From the NCBI RefSeq assembly GCF_008312835.1, contig NZ_VSKS01000002.1:62001-126000 (forward strand): DNA of 64,000 nucleotides, written 5' to 3'. The notes under the pieces were generated by a model. That model saw only the letters and a list, made by a program, of their open reading frames with translations. It was not told the DNA's origin and did not search any database. The position numbers and the translations under genes are program-made. Of the stretch, positions 24,602 through 33,193 are shown one piece after another (the first letter of the stretch is position 1; every line of letters starts with the position of its first letter). Source of the stretch: Streptomyces marokkonensis. Lineage in GTDB: Bacteria; Actinomycetota; Actinomycetes; Streptomycetales; Streptomycetaceae.

Positions 24602-25555
24602 GTGTTCGCTGCAGAACGTCGCCAATTGATCCTCGAAATGGTGCGAGCCAACGGGGCCGTGTCGCTCCGTGAGCTCGCCCGCGTCGTCCAGACCTCCGAA
24701 GTGACCGTACGGCGGGACGTGCGCGCGCTGGAGGCAGAAGGACTCCTCGACCGCCGGCACGGCGGTGCGGTACTTCCGGGCGGTTTCACGCGAGAGTCCG
24801 GTTTTCCGCAGAAGTCTCATCTCGCGACCGCCGAGAAGACCGCCATCGCCGACCTCGCCGCGAACTTCGTGGAAGAGGGCGAGGCCATCGTGGTCGGCGC
24901 GGGTACCACCACGCAGGAGCTGGCCCGCCGGCTCGCCCGGGTGCCCGGGTTGACGGTCGTCACCAACTCCCTGCTGGTGGCCCAGGCATTGGCCCACGCC
25001 AACCGGGTGGAGGTCGTGATGACCGGCGGTACGCTCCGCGGTTCGAACTACGCCCTCGTCGGCAGTGGTGCCGAACAGTCCCTCCAGGGCCTGCGGGTGT
25101 CCAGGGCCTTCCTCTCCGGCAGCGGCCTGACCGCCGAGCGGGGGCTGTCCACGTCCAACATGCTGTCGGCGTCCGTCGACCGGGCGCTGGTGCAGGCCGC
25201 GGCGGAGGTGGTGGTCCTCGCGGACCACACGAAGCTCGGGACGGACACCATGTTCCAGACGGTGCCGACGGATCTGATCACGCGGCTGGTGACGGACGAG
25301 CCGCCCGCGCACGACGACCGTGCGGGGACGGAGTTGCAGGCGCTGGCGGACCAGGGCGTGCAGATCGCTGTCGCGGGGGCGCCGGGAGGTTCCGCGGGCG
25401 CGGGGGGTGAAGGGCCGCCGTCGGCCCGCCAGCGCCGGGATGTGCCGCTTCCCGGGCCTCGGCGGCAGGGGCCCGGACTGCGTACGGCTGTGGCGCTGGG
25501 GGCGGCGGAGCCGACGGCCGAGCGGGCACGGGTCGCCGACCTGCGGAGACGCTGA
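24602..25555 (+). CDS. DeoR/GlpR family transcriptional regulator
   Basis: A 317-residue regulator. The DeoR-type HTH is at about 3-58 (ERRQLILEMVRANGAVSLRE, SEVTVRRDVRALEAEGLLDR, RHGGAV). The sugar-phosphate sensor domain follows (EKTAIADLAANFVEEGEAIV, VGAGTTTQELARRL, VTNSLLVAQALA, DHTKLGTDTMFQTVP). The last 70 residues are Gly/Pro/Arg rich and extend beyond the usual length of about 255. GTG start. Despite the family name, the nucleoside palindrome is absent from its own promoter, so control of add/deoC by this protein is only a possibility. Its effector is probably a phosphorylated sugar. Confidence 0.9.
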   Translation: MFAAERRQLILEMVRANGAVSLRELARVVQTSEVTVRRDVRALEAEGLLDRRHGGAVLPGGFTRESGFPQKSHLATAEKTAIADLAANFVEEGEAIVVGAGTTTQELARRLARVPGLTVVTNSLLVAQALAHANRVEVVMTGGTLRGSNYALVGSGAEQSLQGLRVSRAFLSGSGLTAERGLSTSNMLSASVDRALVQAAAEVVVLADHTKLGTDTMFQTVPTDLITRLVTDEPPAHDDRAGTELQALADQGVQIAVAGAPGGSAGAGGEGPPSARQRRDVPLPGPRRQGPGLRTAVALGAAEPTAERARVADLRRR

Positions 25556-25564
25556 GCACCGCCG

Positions 25565-26010
25565 GTGGGGTGGGCCGGGCGAGTTTGCGCAGCTCGGCGC
25601 CAACGGGGTGCCGTCACGCCCACCCTCCCCCACTCTCGGCTCCTCCCCCACTCTCGACTTCGCTCGAGCGGGGGGACCCCCATCGCCCGTAGGGGCACCT
25701 CCCAGGCCCTCAAGGCACTGGGGGAGGCACGACTCCCGCGGAAGCGGCGGCGGTGGCGCCCTGCAGCCGCGTATGGCGCGTGCCGCGTGTGGCGGTGGGC
25801 GGCGCGCAGGCGCGTACGGCGAGGAGGGGACGGGGCGGGGGTGTGCGCCCGCAGCGGCTGGTGCGAGTCAGCGCCCCGCACCTCCACCAGGCAACCCGGT
25901 CGCGCCAGTCCGAGGACGTACACCCCCGACCCGGCCCCGACCCACCCACCACCCGTAGGCGCTACGCCCACCCCCACCGGAGGTGCAGCGGCGCCGCAGG
26001 CACCCCCCAT
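25565..26010. repeat. Composite intergenic repeat, copy 3 (minus orientation)
   Basis: This fills the gap between the DeoR and accA2 genes. Read as reverse complement it is nearly identical to 32545-32830 over more than 250 bases, including GGGTGGGTCGGGGCCGGGTC, GACTGGCGCGACCGGGTTGC and CACCAGCCGCTGCGGGCGCA. It also shares the far end GTTGGCGCCGAGCTGCGCAA with copy 2. Between these lies an inserted block of about 130 bases (25622-25745) built around CTCTCGACTTCGCTCGAGCG, which also occurs near 56855. No gene is supported in this 524-bp gap. Confidence 0.85.
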
Positions 26011-26079
26011 ACACACCCGCGCCCGGCCGGGCCCCGTGAGGGACCCCGGCCGGGCGCCAGGAACGTCGCAGGACTCCGG

Positions 26080-27852
26080 TCAGTCCTTGATCTCGCAGAT
26101 CGCCGCGCCGGACGTGACCGACGCCCCCACCTCCGCGCTCAGGCCCTTGACCGTGCCCGACCGGTGCGCGTTGATGGGCTGCTCCATCTTCATGGCCTCC
26201 AGGACGACGACCAGGTCGCCCTCCTTGACCTCCTGCCCCTCCTCCACGGCGATCTTCACGATCGTGCCCTGCATCGGAGAGGCCAGGGTGTCGCCCGAAG
26301 CGACCGGACCGGACTTCTTCGCCGCCCGCCGCTTCGGCTTGGCGCCCGCCGCCAGACCCGTACGGGCCAGGGACATGCCCAGCGACGCCGGAAGCGAGAC
26401 CTCCAGCCGCTTGCCGCCGACCTCGACGACCACCGTCTCGCGGCCCGCGTCCTCCTCGGCCTCCACGTCCACCGCGGCGGCGAAGGGCTTGATCTCGTTG
26501 ACGAACTCCGTCTCGATCCACCGGGTGTGCACCGTGAACGGATCGGCCGAACCGGTGAGCTCGGGAGCGAACGCCGGATCCTTCACCACCGCACGGTGGA
26601 ACGGGATCGCCGTGGCCATGCCCTCGACCTGGAACTCCTCCAGCGCACGGGCGGCCCGCTCGAGCGCCTCCTTACGGGTGCGGCCGGTGACGATCAGCTT
26701 CGCCAGCAGCGAGTCCCACGCCGGACCGATCACCGAGCCGGACTCGACACCCGCGTCCAGCCGCACACCGGGACCCGACGGCGGGGCGAACGTCGTGACC
26801 GTGCCGGGAGCGGGCAGGAAGTTGCGCCCCGGGTCCTCACCGTTGATGCGGAACTCGAACGAGTGACCCCGCAGCACCGGGTCGTCGTACCCCAGCTCCT
26901 CACCGTCCGCGATGCGGAACATCTCCCGCACCAGGTCGATACCGGCGACCTCCTCGGTCACCGGGTGCTCCACCTGAAGACGCGTGTTGACCTCGAGGAA
27001 CGAGATCGTCCCGTCGAGACCGACCAGGAACTCCACGGTGCCGGCACCGACGTAACCGGCCTCCTTGAGGATGGCCTTGGACGCCGAGTACAGCTCGGCG
27101 ACCTGCGCGTCGGACAGGAACGGCGCCGGAGCCTCCTCGACCAGCTTCTGGTGCCGGCGCTGGAGCGAGCAGTCACGGGTGGACACGACGACCACGTTCC
27201 CGTGACGGTCCGCCAGACACTGCGTCTCGACGTGCCGCGGCTTGTCCAGGTAGCGCTCGACGAAGCACTCGCCCCGCCCGAACGCCGCCACGGCCTCACG
27301 CACGGCCGAGTCGTACAGCTCCGGCACTTCCTCCAGCGTCCGGGCGACCTTCAGACCACGCCCGCCGCCACCGAACGCCGCCTTGATGGCGATCGGCAGC
27401 CCGTGCTCCTCGGCGAAGGCGACGACCTCGTCCGCGCCGCTCACCGGATCGGGTGTACCCGCGACCAGCGGCGCACCCGCGCGCTGGGCGATGTGCCGGG
27501 CGGCGACCTTGTCGCCGAGGTCGCGGATGGCCTGCGGCGGCGGGCCGATCCAGATCAGGCCCGCGTCCAGCACCGCCTGGGCGAACTCGGCGTTCTCCGA
27601 GAGGAAGCCGTAGCCCGGGTGGACGGCGTCGGCACCCGACTCACGCGCGGCCTTCAGCACCTTGTCGATGTCGAGGTAACTGGTGGCCGGAGTGTCACCG
27701 CCCAGGGCGAACGCCTCATCCGCGGCGCGGACATGCAGAGCGTCCCGGTCCGGGTCGGCGTAGACGGCAACGCTCGCGATTCCGGCATCCCGGCAGGCCC
27801 GGGCAACGCGGACAGCGATTTCGCCACGGTTGGCGATGAGCACCTTGCGCAC
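26080..27852 (-). CDS. accA2: Acyl-CoA carboxylase alpha subunit (biotin carboxylase + BCCP)
   Basis: A 590-residue protein carrying biotin carboxylase and biotin carrier domains, which uses ATP and bicarbonate to carboxylate its own biotin for transfer by a beta subunit such as PccB nearby. The BC domain (1-450) starts [20 protein letters not shown]; the ATP-grasp glycine loop [13 protein letters not shown] and catalytic [15 protein letters not shown] are present. The C-terminal BCCP domain has the biotinylated lysine K555 in LEAMKMEQP. The GTG start at 27852 has an excellent AAGGAGGGAG site. Length equals streptomycete AccA2. It serves acetyl- and propionyl-CoA carboxylases in malonyl- and methylmalonyl-CoA supply. 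Confidence 0.96.
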   Translation of the reverse strand: MRKVLIANRGEIAVRVARACRDAGIASVAVYADPDRDALHVRAADEAFALGGDTPATSYLDIDKVLKAARESGADAVHPGYGFLSENAEFAQAVLDAGLIWIGPPPQAIRDLGDKVAARHIAQRAGAPLVAGTPDPVSGADEVVAFAEEHGLPIAIKAAFGGGGRGLKVARTLEEVPELYDSAVREAVAAFGRGECFVERYLDKPRHVETQCLADRHGNVVVVSTRDCSLQRRHQKLVEEAPAPFLSDAQVAELYSASKAILKEAGYVGAGTVEFLVGLDGTISFLEVNTRLQVEHPVTEEVAGIDLVREMFRIADGEELGYDDPVLRGHSFEFRINGEDPGRNFLPAPGTVTTFAPPSGPGVRLDAGVESGSVIGPAWDSLLAKLIVTGRTRKEALERAARALEEFQVEGMATAIPFHRAVVKDPAFAPELTGSADPFTVHTRWIETEFVNEIKPFAAAVDVEAEEDAGRETVVVEVGGKRLEVSLPASLGMSLARTGLAAGAKPKRRAAKKSGPVASGDTLASPMQGTIVKIAVEEGQEVKEGDLVVVLEAMKMEQPINAHRSGTVKGLSAEVGASVTSGAAICEIKD

Positions 27853-28126
27853 GATTGAGGCTCCCTCCTTGAAACAAGCCGAGTTTAGGGACTGCCGACA
27901 CGGCACTTCGACCCGTCCCCTGAGGTGAGCTTGCCCACACGGAGCGTGATACGAGGCTCGCTCGACCCGCGAAATCCCTTGTCGCACCGCGATACGCAGG
28001 ACTCCTCCCGGAAACCCTAGCCGTCCTGTGTGGTCAAGGTCTCTGTAAGGGCGTGCTGCGGCCCACTCTGTTTCTTTGTGGAGTCCCTACGAATGGCCCA
28101 ATGATTCTTTGCCCTTCACGGAACCC

Positions 28127-28155
28127 TTGTACCGACGTTTACCCGTTAGTAGCCT
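28127..28155 (+). promoter_or_regulatory. Candidate vegetative promoter upstream of the membrane-protein gene
   Basis: TTGTAC (28127-28132), a 17-base spacer and TAGCCT (28150-28155) resemble a HrdB-type promoter 39 bp before the GTG at 28194. The 341-bp gap between accA2 and this gene (27853-28193) is noticeably richer in A/T than its surroundings and holds no convincing ORF. The accA2 promoter should lie in its left half. Confidence 0.4.
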
Positions 28156-28193
28156 TCGCGTCGGCCCCGAACATACCTGGGGTAACCGCAGTC

Positions 28194-28772
28194 GTGCTCG
28201 AAAGTGGGTGGGGGCCGGTGGTGCGCAGACCGGTGGCGTGGGTCGTGGCGCTCGTGCTGTTCGCCGAGGCGCTCGGCATCGCGGCGGTGAACTGGTTCCT
28301 GGGCGTCGTCGTCGACCGGCAGGACATGTCGCTCGCCGGTCTCGACCCGCACATGATGTCGGTGTCCTCGAAGATCGGCGGGGTCGTCTTCGGGCTCTAC
28401 TTCGCGCTGTGCGGCCTGGTGGCCCTGCTGGTCGCGCTGCGTGACCGGGCTCCGGCCGGCCTCGGCCGGGTGCTGCTGATCAGCGCCGCGGTGGTGCACG
28501 GGCTGCTGGGCGCGTTCGCGTGGGGGCTGATCGGCTGGACCGCGTTCCTGACCATGGTGGTCGCACTCGGACTCATCGTGTTGCTCCTGATGACGTACGA
28601 CGGCCGTTCAGGCGAGTCCGCCGGCACCGCTCCCGAGGGCGGCACCGGCGGCACGGACGGTCAGGACCGCACGGACGGTCACACGGACGGACCTGGCCGC
28701 ACGGACGGCCCGAGCGGCACCGGAAGCGGCCGCTCCCCGGTCACCCCTCCGGCGGCGCCCACAGTTCCGTGA
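28194..28772 (+). CDS. Integral membrane protein, function unknown
   Basis: A 192-residue protein with four hydrophobic helices ([76 protein letters not shown]) and a hydrophilic C-terminal tail rich in Gly/Thr/Asp with [16 protein letters not shown]-type repeats. I start it at the GTG giving VLESGWGP; a GTG eight codons later (VRRPVAW) is also possible. Its 3' end overlaps that of the convergent maf gene by 32 bases. It lies between carboxylase genes in what I recall as a conserved order, but no function is known. Confidence 0.75.
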   Translation: MLESGWGPVVRRPVAWVVALVLFAEALGIAAVNWFLGVVVDRQDMSLAGLDPHMMSVSSKIGGVVFGLYFALCGLVALLVALRDRAPAGLGRVLLISAAVVHGLLGAFAWGLIGWTAFLTMVVALGLIVLLLMTYDGRSGESAGTAPEGGTGGTDGQDRTDGHTDGPGRTDGPSGTGSGRSPVTPPAAPTVP

Positions 28773-29361
28773 TGCCGACGCCCAGATCCGCCAGCAGACG
28801 GCGTACCAGGGGCAGGCTGATGCCGATCACATTGCCGTGGTCGCCGTCGATGCCGTCGATGAACGGCGCCGACCGGCCGTCCAGGGTGAACGCCCCGGCG
28901 ACGTGGAGCGGCTCGCCGGAGGCGACGTAGGCGGCGATCTCCTCGTCGGTGGGGTCACCGAAGCGGACGACGGTGGAGGCGGTGGCGGAGGCGTACCTTC
29001 CGCTGAGGGTGTCGTAGACGCAGTGGCCGGTCTGGAGGGTGCCCGCGCGGCCCCGCATGGCCTTCCAGCGCGCGGTGGCCTCCTCGGTGTCCGCGGGCTT
29101 GCCGAGGGCGTGGCCGTCCAGCTCCAGGACCGAGTCGCAGCCGATCACCAGCGCACCCTTGACCTCCGGCTTCGCGGCGACGACGGAGGCCTTGGCCTCG
29201 GCCAGGGCGAGCGCCAGTTCGGCGGGGGTGGGGGCGGTGACGGCGTCCTCGTCGACCCCGCTGACGATCACCTCGGGGGCCAGTCCGGCCTGGCGGAGCA
29301 GTCCGAGCCGGGCGGGGGACTGGGAGGCGAGCACGAGGCGGCGGCGCGGCTGATCTGTCAT
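28741..29361 (-). CDS. maf: Maf nucleotide pyrophosphatase (house-cleaning dNTPase)
   Basis: A 206-residue Maf/HAM1-superfamily enzyme that hydrolyses non-canonical or excess (d)NTPs to monophosphates. Motifs: [19 protein letters not shown] at the N-terminus, the catalytic/metal region [20 protein letters not shown], and [20 protein letters not shown] near the C-terminus. The CDSV motif corresponds to the family (A/C)D(T/S). It overlaps the 3' end of the convergent membrane-protein gene and follows the 42-residue membrane protein gene on the same strand (31-bp gap). Confidence 0.92.
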   Translation of the reverse strand: MTDQPRRRLVLASQSPARLGLLRQAGLAPEVIVSGVDEDAVTAPTPAELALALAEAKASVVAAKPEVKGALVIGCDSVLELDGHALGKPADTEEATARWKAMRGRAGTLQTGHCVYDTLSGRYASATASTVVRFGDPTDEEIAAYVASGEPLHVAGAFTLDGRSAPFIDGIDGDHGNVIGISLPLVRRLLADLGVGITELWAPPEG

Positions 29362-29392
29362 GCGGTCAGCGTATCGACGTCGCCCGGATGCC

Positions 29393-29521
29393 TCACCTCA
29401 CGCCGATCACGAGCATCGCGAGCACCATGGCCAGCGCCATGAGAACGCCCAGCCGCCGCAGCATGTCCTGCGTGTCCCGCAGTTCCTTCGGCGGCTCGTT
29501 CTCGGGGTCGGACCACAGCAT
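29393..29521 (-). CDS. 42-residue single-pass membrane protein (possibly MmpB-like)
   Basis: A complete small ORF of 42 residues: polar [20 protein letters not shown], then LRRLG and a hydrophobic C-terminal helix [16 protein letters not shown] ending in Arg. It reads in the same direction as accE and maf and is well placed between them, 31 bp before maf. Codon use is normal for the organism (mainly G/C at third positions). From memory it resembles a conserved streptomycete small protein annotated as morphogenic membrane protein MmpB; that name is tentative. A perfect 16-bp palindrome lies 36 bp upstream. Confidence 0.75.
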   Translation of the reverse strand: MLWSDPENEPPKELRDTQDMLRRLGVLMALAMVLAMLVIGVR

Positions 29522-29556
29522 GCCACCAGCGTGGCGCTGAGCTGGGGGAAAGCGCC

Positions 29557-29572
29557 TGAGTACGCGTACTCA
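29557..29572. promoter_or_regulatory. Perfect 16-bp palindrome TGAGTACGCGTACTCA
   Basis: A complete dyad with no mismatch, 36 bp upstream of the 42-residue membrane protein gene. It looks like a protein-binding site rather than a terminator, because it is short, has no loop and lies at promoter distance. The regulator is unknown. Confidence 0.55.
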
Positions 29573-29595
29573 ACTTGGCCGGCGCGCGGGAGCCC

Positions 29596-29704
29596 CGCGA
29601 GGGCCGCGGGGTCCCGTGAAGGCCCGGGAGGGTTCGCGAAGGCCTGGGCTCGCGAGGGCTCGCGAGGGCCGCGGCGGTCCCGCGAAGGCCCGGTAGGGCT
29701 CGCG
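29596..29704. repeat. Imperfect 43/44-bp direct repeat
   Basis: Bases 29596-29638 and 29661-29704 are about 90% identical (both start CGCGAGGGCCGCGG and contain GAAGGCCCGG). Shorter CGCGAGGG units lie between them. The array separates accE from the small membrane protein gene. Confidence 0.75.
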
Positions 29705-29716
29705 CGGAGTGGCGGG

Positions 29717-29748
29717 CGACGGGCCGCACCCGGGGGTACGGCCCGTCG
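29717..29748. terminator. Terminator hairpin after accE
   Basis: CGACGGGCCG (29717-29726) and CGGCCCGTCG (29739-29748) form a perfect 10-bp stem immediately after the accE stop. Confidence 0.75.
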
Positions 29749-29751
29749 TCG

Positions 29752-29961
29752 TCACGCGCCCGGCCAGTACGTCCGCGACCACGACGCCGGCCCCGGCTGG
29801 GGCAGGCGGTGGGCGGCGATGCGGGACGGGTCGGACCAGGAGTCGCGGGGTGCGGGCGCGCCGGACGGCACGGCGGACGCCGCCGCGGCGCGGGCCCGGA
29901 CCACCGCCAGTGCGGCGGCCAGCTCCTCCGGGGTCGGGTTGCCCCGTACGACCTTGATCAC
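29752..29961 (-). CDS. accE: Acyl-CoA carboxylase epsilon subunit
   Basis: A 69-residue protein with the AccE/PccE signature: N-terminal IKVVRGNPTPEELAAALAVV, an Ala-rich helix, and a C-terminal Trp-containing segment (DSWSDPSRI, SWSRTYWPG). In Streptomyces and mycobacteria these small subunits bind the beta subunit and strongly stimulate carboxylase activity. It begins nine bases after the pccB stop, so the two are co-transcribed. Small size and context make the call firm, although catalytic residues are not expected. Confidence 0.9.
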   Translation of the reverse strand: MIKVVRGNPTPEELAAALAVVRARAAAASAVPSGAPAPRDSWSDPSRIAAHRLPQPGPASWSRTYWPGA

Positions 29962-29970
29962 AGCGGCTCC

Positions 29971-31560
29971 TTACAGGGGGATGTTGCCGTGCTTCTTCGG
30001 GGGCAGGCTCTCGCGCTTGGTGCGCAGCTGGCGCAGACCGCGGACGATGTGGCGGCGAGTGTCGGACGGCATGATCACCGCGTCGACGTATCCGCGCTCG
30101 GCCGCGACGTAGGGGTTGAGGAGGGCATCCTCGTACTCCCGCATCAGCCGGGCACGGGCCTCGTCGGGATCCCCCGACTCGGCGATGGTGCGGCGGTGCA
30201 GGATGTTGACGGCGCCCTGCGCGCCCATCACCGCGATCTGGGCCGTCGGCCAGGCCAGGTTGAGGTCGGCGCCCAGGTGCTTGGAGCCCATGACGTCGTA
30301 CGCGCCGCCGAACGCCTTGCGGGTGATCACGGTGATCAGCGGGACGGTGGCCTCGGCGTACGCGAAGATCAGCTTGGCGCCGCGGCGGATGATGCCGTCG
30401 TGCTCCTGGTCCACGCCCGGCAGGAAGCCGGGGACGTCGACGAACGTGATGACCGGGATGTTGAAGGCGTCGCAGGTCCGCACGAAGCGGGCCGCCTTCT
30501 CGGACGCGGTGATGTCCAGGCAGCCGGCGAACTGCATCGGCTGGTTGGCGACGATGCCGACGGGGTGGCCCTCGACCCGGCCGTACCCCGTGAGGATGTT
30601 CGGCGCGTACAGCGGCTGCGTCTCGAAGAACTCGCCGTCGTCGAGGACGTGCTCGATGACGGTGTGCATGTCGTAGGGCTGGTTCGCCGAGTCCGGGACG
30701 ATCGTGTCGAGTTCGCGGTCCTCGTCGGTGATCGTCAGGTCCGCCTCCTCCGGGAAGGCCGGGGGGTCGGAGAGGTTGTTGGACGGGAGGTAGGAGAGGA
30801 GCTGCTTGACGTACTCGATCGCGTCCTTCTCGTCGCCGGCCATGTGGTGGGCCACGCCGGAGGTCGCGTTGTGGGTGCGGGCGCCGCCCAGTTCCTCGAA
30901 GCCGACGTCCTCGCCGGTGACCGTCTTGATGACGTCGGGGCCGGTGATGAACATGTGGCTGGTCTGGTCGACCATGATCGTGAAGTCGGTGATCGCGGGG
31001 GAGTACACCGCGCCGCCCGCGCACGGGCCGACGACCAGGCTGATCTGCGGGATCACGCCGGAGGCGTGGGTGTTGCGGCGGAAGATCTCGCCGTACGCGC
31101 CGAGGGAGGCGACGCCCTCCTGGATGCGGGCGCCGCCGGAGTCGTTGATGCCGATGACCGGGCAGCCGGTCTTCAGCGCGAAGTCCATGACCTTGACGAT
31201 CTTCTGGCCGTAGACCTCGCCGAGGGCTCCGCCGAAGACGGTGAAGTCCTGGGAGAACACGGCGACCGGGCGGCCGTCGACGGTGCCGTAGCCCGTGACG
31301 ACGCCGTCGCCGTAGGGGCGGTTGGCGTCGAGGCCGAAGTTGGTGGAGCGGTGCCGGGCGAACTCGTCCAGTTCGACGAAGGAACCCTCGTCGAGCAGGA
31401 GGTCGATCCGCTCACGGGCCGTCAGCTTGCCCTTGGCATGCTGCTTTTCGACGGCGCGTGCGGAGCCGGCGTGCGTCGCCTCTTCGATACGACGCTGAAG
31501 ATCCGCGAGCTTGCCCGCGGTGGTGTGGATGTCAGGCTGCTGCTCTTCCGGCTCGGACAT
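29971..31560 (-). CDS. pccB: Propionyl-CoA carboxylase beta subunit (carboxyltransferase)
   Basis: A 529-residue crotonase-fold carboxyltransferase that moves CO2 from biotin on the alpha subunit to propionyl-CoA (and possibly acetyl-CoA), giving methylmalonyl-CoA. Features: N-terminal helix with [20 protein letters not shown], acyl-CoA oxyanion glycines in [21 protein letters not shown], the second oxyanion site [20 protein letters not shown], and [17 protein letters not shown]. The residue that discriminates acetyl from propionyl (Asp422 in S. coelicolor PccB) appears to be the D of GGAYDVMG. First gene of pccB-accE, divergent from birA with 110 bp between starts. Confidence 0.95.
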   Translation of the reverse strand: MSEPEEQQPDIHTTAGKLADLQRRIEEATHAGSARAVEKQHAKGKLTARERIDLLLDEGSFVELDEFARHRSTNFGLDANRPYGDGVVTGYGTVDGRPVAVFSQDFTVFGGALGEVYGQKIVKVMDFALKTGCPVIGINDSGGARIQEGVASLGAYGEIFRRNTHASGVIPQISLVVGPCAGGAVYSPAITDFTIMVDQTSHMFITGPDVIKTVTGEDVGFEELGGARTHNATSGVAHHMAGDEKDAIEYVKQLLSYLPSNNLSDPPAFPEEADLTITDEDRELDTIVPDSANQPYDMHTVIEHVLDDGEFFETQPLYAPNILTGYGRVEGHPVGIVANQPMQFAGCLDITASEKAARFVRTCDAFNIPVITFVDVPGFLPGVDQEHDGIIRRGAKLIFAYAEATVPLITVITRKAFGGAYDVMGSKHLGADLNLAWPTAQIAVMGAQGAVNILHRRTIAESGDPDEARARLMREYEDALLNPYVAAERGYVDAVIMPSDTRRHIVRGLRQLRTKRESLPPKKHGNIPL

Positions 31561-31657
31561 CGGGATGCGGCTCCCTGCCTGCTCAAAAGGGGGGACGGTT
31601 ACTCATCCGTAGCGTAGTGGGGGGCCTTCGCTTCGGCAGTGCGGCGTTTACCACACC

Positions 31658-31663
31658 TAGGGT
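31658..31663 (+). promoter_or_regulatory. Putative -10 element for a leaderless birA transcript
   Basis: TAGGGT ends seven bases before the birA ATG, the spacing expected when transcription starts at the start codon. There is no Shine-Dalgarno sequence before this ATG (GGCTTGC). The hexamer is also part of an imperfect dyad (CCACACCTAGGGTGG) that could bind a regulator. Confidence 0.45.
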
Positions 31664-31670
31664 GGCTTGC

Positions 31671-32540
31671 ATGACGCCGCGAGATGCTTCAGAGCCGTAC
31701 CGGAACCGTTGGTCCGACCTGGACCGGCCGCCGCTCAACGTGGGCGCGTTGAGGCGCGGGCTGGTGCGGGAGGGGGCGCTGTGGTCGCGGGTGGACGTGG
31801 TGCAGCGGACGGGGTCGACGAATTCCGATCTGGTGGCGCGGGCGGCGGCCGGGGAGGCGGGGGAGGGAGCCGTGCTCGTCGCCGAGGAGCAGACCGCCGG
31901 GCGGGGGCGGCTGGACCGGCAGTGGAGTGCGCCGGCCCGGTCCGGGCTGTTCTTCTCCGTGCTGCTCACGCCGCGGGAGGTGCCGGTGGACCGGTGGGGG
32001 TGGCTGCCGCTGCTGACGGGGGTCGCGGTGGCCACGGGGCTGTCGCGGGCGGCGGGGGTCGATACGGCGCTGAAGTGGCCGAACGACGTGCTGGTGACGG
32101 TGGGGGGAGCCGAGCGCAAGGCCGGGGGGATCCTGGCGGAGGGCGCCGGGGAGGGTGGCGTGGTGGTCGGGGTCGGGATCAACGTCAGCCTGCGGGCGGA
32201 TGAGCTGCCGGTGCCGACGGCGGGGTCGTTGGCGTTGGCGGGGGCGGTGAGCACGGACCGGGATCCGCTGTTGCGGGGGATGCTGCGGTCGCTGGAGGAG
32301 TGGTACGGGCGGTGGCGGGCCGCGGGTGGGGACGCGGGTGCGTGCGGCTTGCAGGAGACGTACGCGGCGGGGTGCGCGACGCTCGGGCGGATGGTGCGGG
32401 CGGAGCTGCCGGGGGACCGGGCACTGGTGGGGGAGGCCGTCGCGGTGGACGGTGACGGGCGGCTGGTGCTGGCCACGGAGTCGGGGGTGCGGGAGCCGGT
32501 GGGCGCGGGTGACATCGTCCACCTGCGGCCGGCCACGTGA
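31671..32540 (+). CDS. birA: Biotin-[acetyl-CoA-carboxylase] ligase
   Basis: A 289-residue biotin protein ligase that activates biotin to biotinyl-AMP and attaches it to the BCCP lysine, here presumably K555 of AccA2. Motifs: TGSTNSDL (biotin binding), AEEQTAGRGRLDRQW (the GRGRxxxxW loop), LKWPNDVLV, and KAGGILAE. There is no N-terminal DNA-binding domain: the catalytic domain starts within about 35 residues, so this is the monofunctional class rather than an E. coli-type repressor. The C-terminal SH3-like domain is present. Divergent from pccB. Confidence 0.94.
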   Translation: MTPRDASEPYRNRWSDLDRPPLNVGALRRGLVREGALWSRVDVVQRTGSTNSDLVARAAAGEAGEGAVLVAEEQTAGRGRLDRQWSAPARSGLFFSVLLTPREVPVDRWGWLPLLTGVAVATGLSRAAGVDTALKWPNDVLVTVGGAERKAGGILAEGAGEGGVVVGVGINVSLRADELPVPTAGSLALAGAVSTDRDPLLRGMLRSLEEWYGRWRAAGGDAGACGLQETYAAGCATLGRMVRAELPGDRALVGEAVAVDGDGRLVLATESGVREPVGAGDIVHLRPAT

Positions 32541-32544
32541 CGGG

Positions 32545-33000
32545 ATGCCTGCGGCGCAGCTTTCGGTCCGGTGGGGGTGGGCGTGGCGCCTACGGGTTGT
32601 GGGTGGGTCGGGGCCGGGTCGGGAGTGTACGTCCTCGGACTGGCGCGACCGGGTTGCCCGGTGGAGGTGCGGGGCGCTGACTCGCACCAGCCGCTGCGGG
32701 CGCACACCCCCGCCCCGTCCCCTCCGCGCCGTACGCGCCTGCGCGCCGCCCACCGCCACACGCGGCACGCGCCACACGCGGCACGCGCCATACGCGGCTG
32801 CAGGCCGCCACCGCCACCGCTTCCGCGGGCAGTCGCGCCGCCCCGTACCCCTCTGCGTGCCGCCGCTCTCCGCGGGCAGTCGCGCCGCCCCGTACCCCTC
32901 TGCGTGCCGCCTCTCCGCGGGCAGTCGTGCCGCTGGGGCGGCACGGGTGGGCGCGACGGCACCCCGTTGGCGCCGGGCTGCGCAAACTCGCCCGGACCAC
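32545..33000. repeat. Composite intergenic repeat, copy 2 (plus orientation)
   Basis: This starts five bases after the birA stop with ATGCCTGCGGCGCAGC and occupies most of the 653-bp gap before the adenylate cyclase gene. It is the best match to copy 3 (25565-26010 on the other strand) and also matches copy 1 at 21100. It differs by a local expansion of a 45-47-bp unit. Accidental open frames run through it in several phases, but none has an RBS or domain, so I call no gene. Confidence 0.85.
32823..32932. repeat. 45-47-bp tandem expansion, 2.4 units
   Basis: Units at 32823-32869 and 32870-32914, plus a partial third at 32915-32932, each begin CCGCGGGCAGTCG and contain CCCCGTACCCCTCTGCGTGC. 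The first two are almost identical (a two-base deletion in the second). Such expansion is absent from copy 3 of the same repeat. Confidence 0.85.
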
Positions 33001-33193
33001 ATCGACGCGGAGCACCCTGCAGGCGCCGGGCTGCGCGGACACCCCCCGGCCGGCACCCGCACGGGGCACCCTGCAAGCACCGGGCTGCGGTCCCACCCCT
33101 CGGCTCAACCTAACGGAGTGAGCTGGCGCACACCTGCCGTAGAGTTGAGCCCGGTCGAAACATGGCCATGGCAGATCGGAAGGGCAGCAACGC

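Noticed and set aside
25565-27858. Long plus-strand open frames across the composite repeat into accA2 (up to 701 residues)
   Set aside because: They read through repeat DNA and antisense to a well-defined biotin carboxylase; no motif or RBS supports them.
31583-33080. Minus-strand frames of about 460-500 residues across birA and the repeat
   Set aside because: They are antisense to birA with its GRGR motif and continue in repetitive sequence; composition is that of a shadow.
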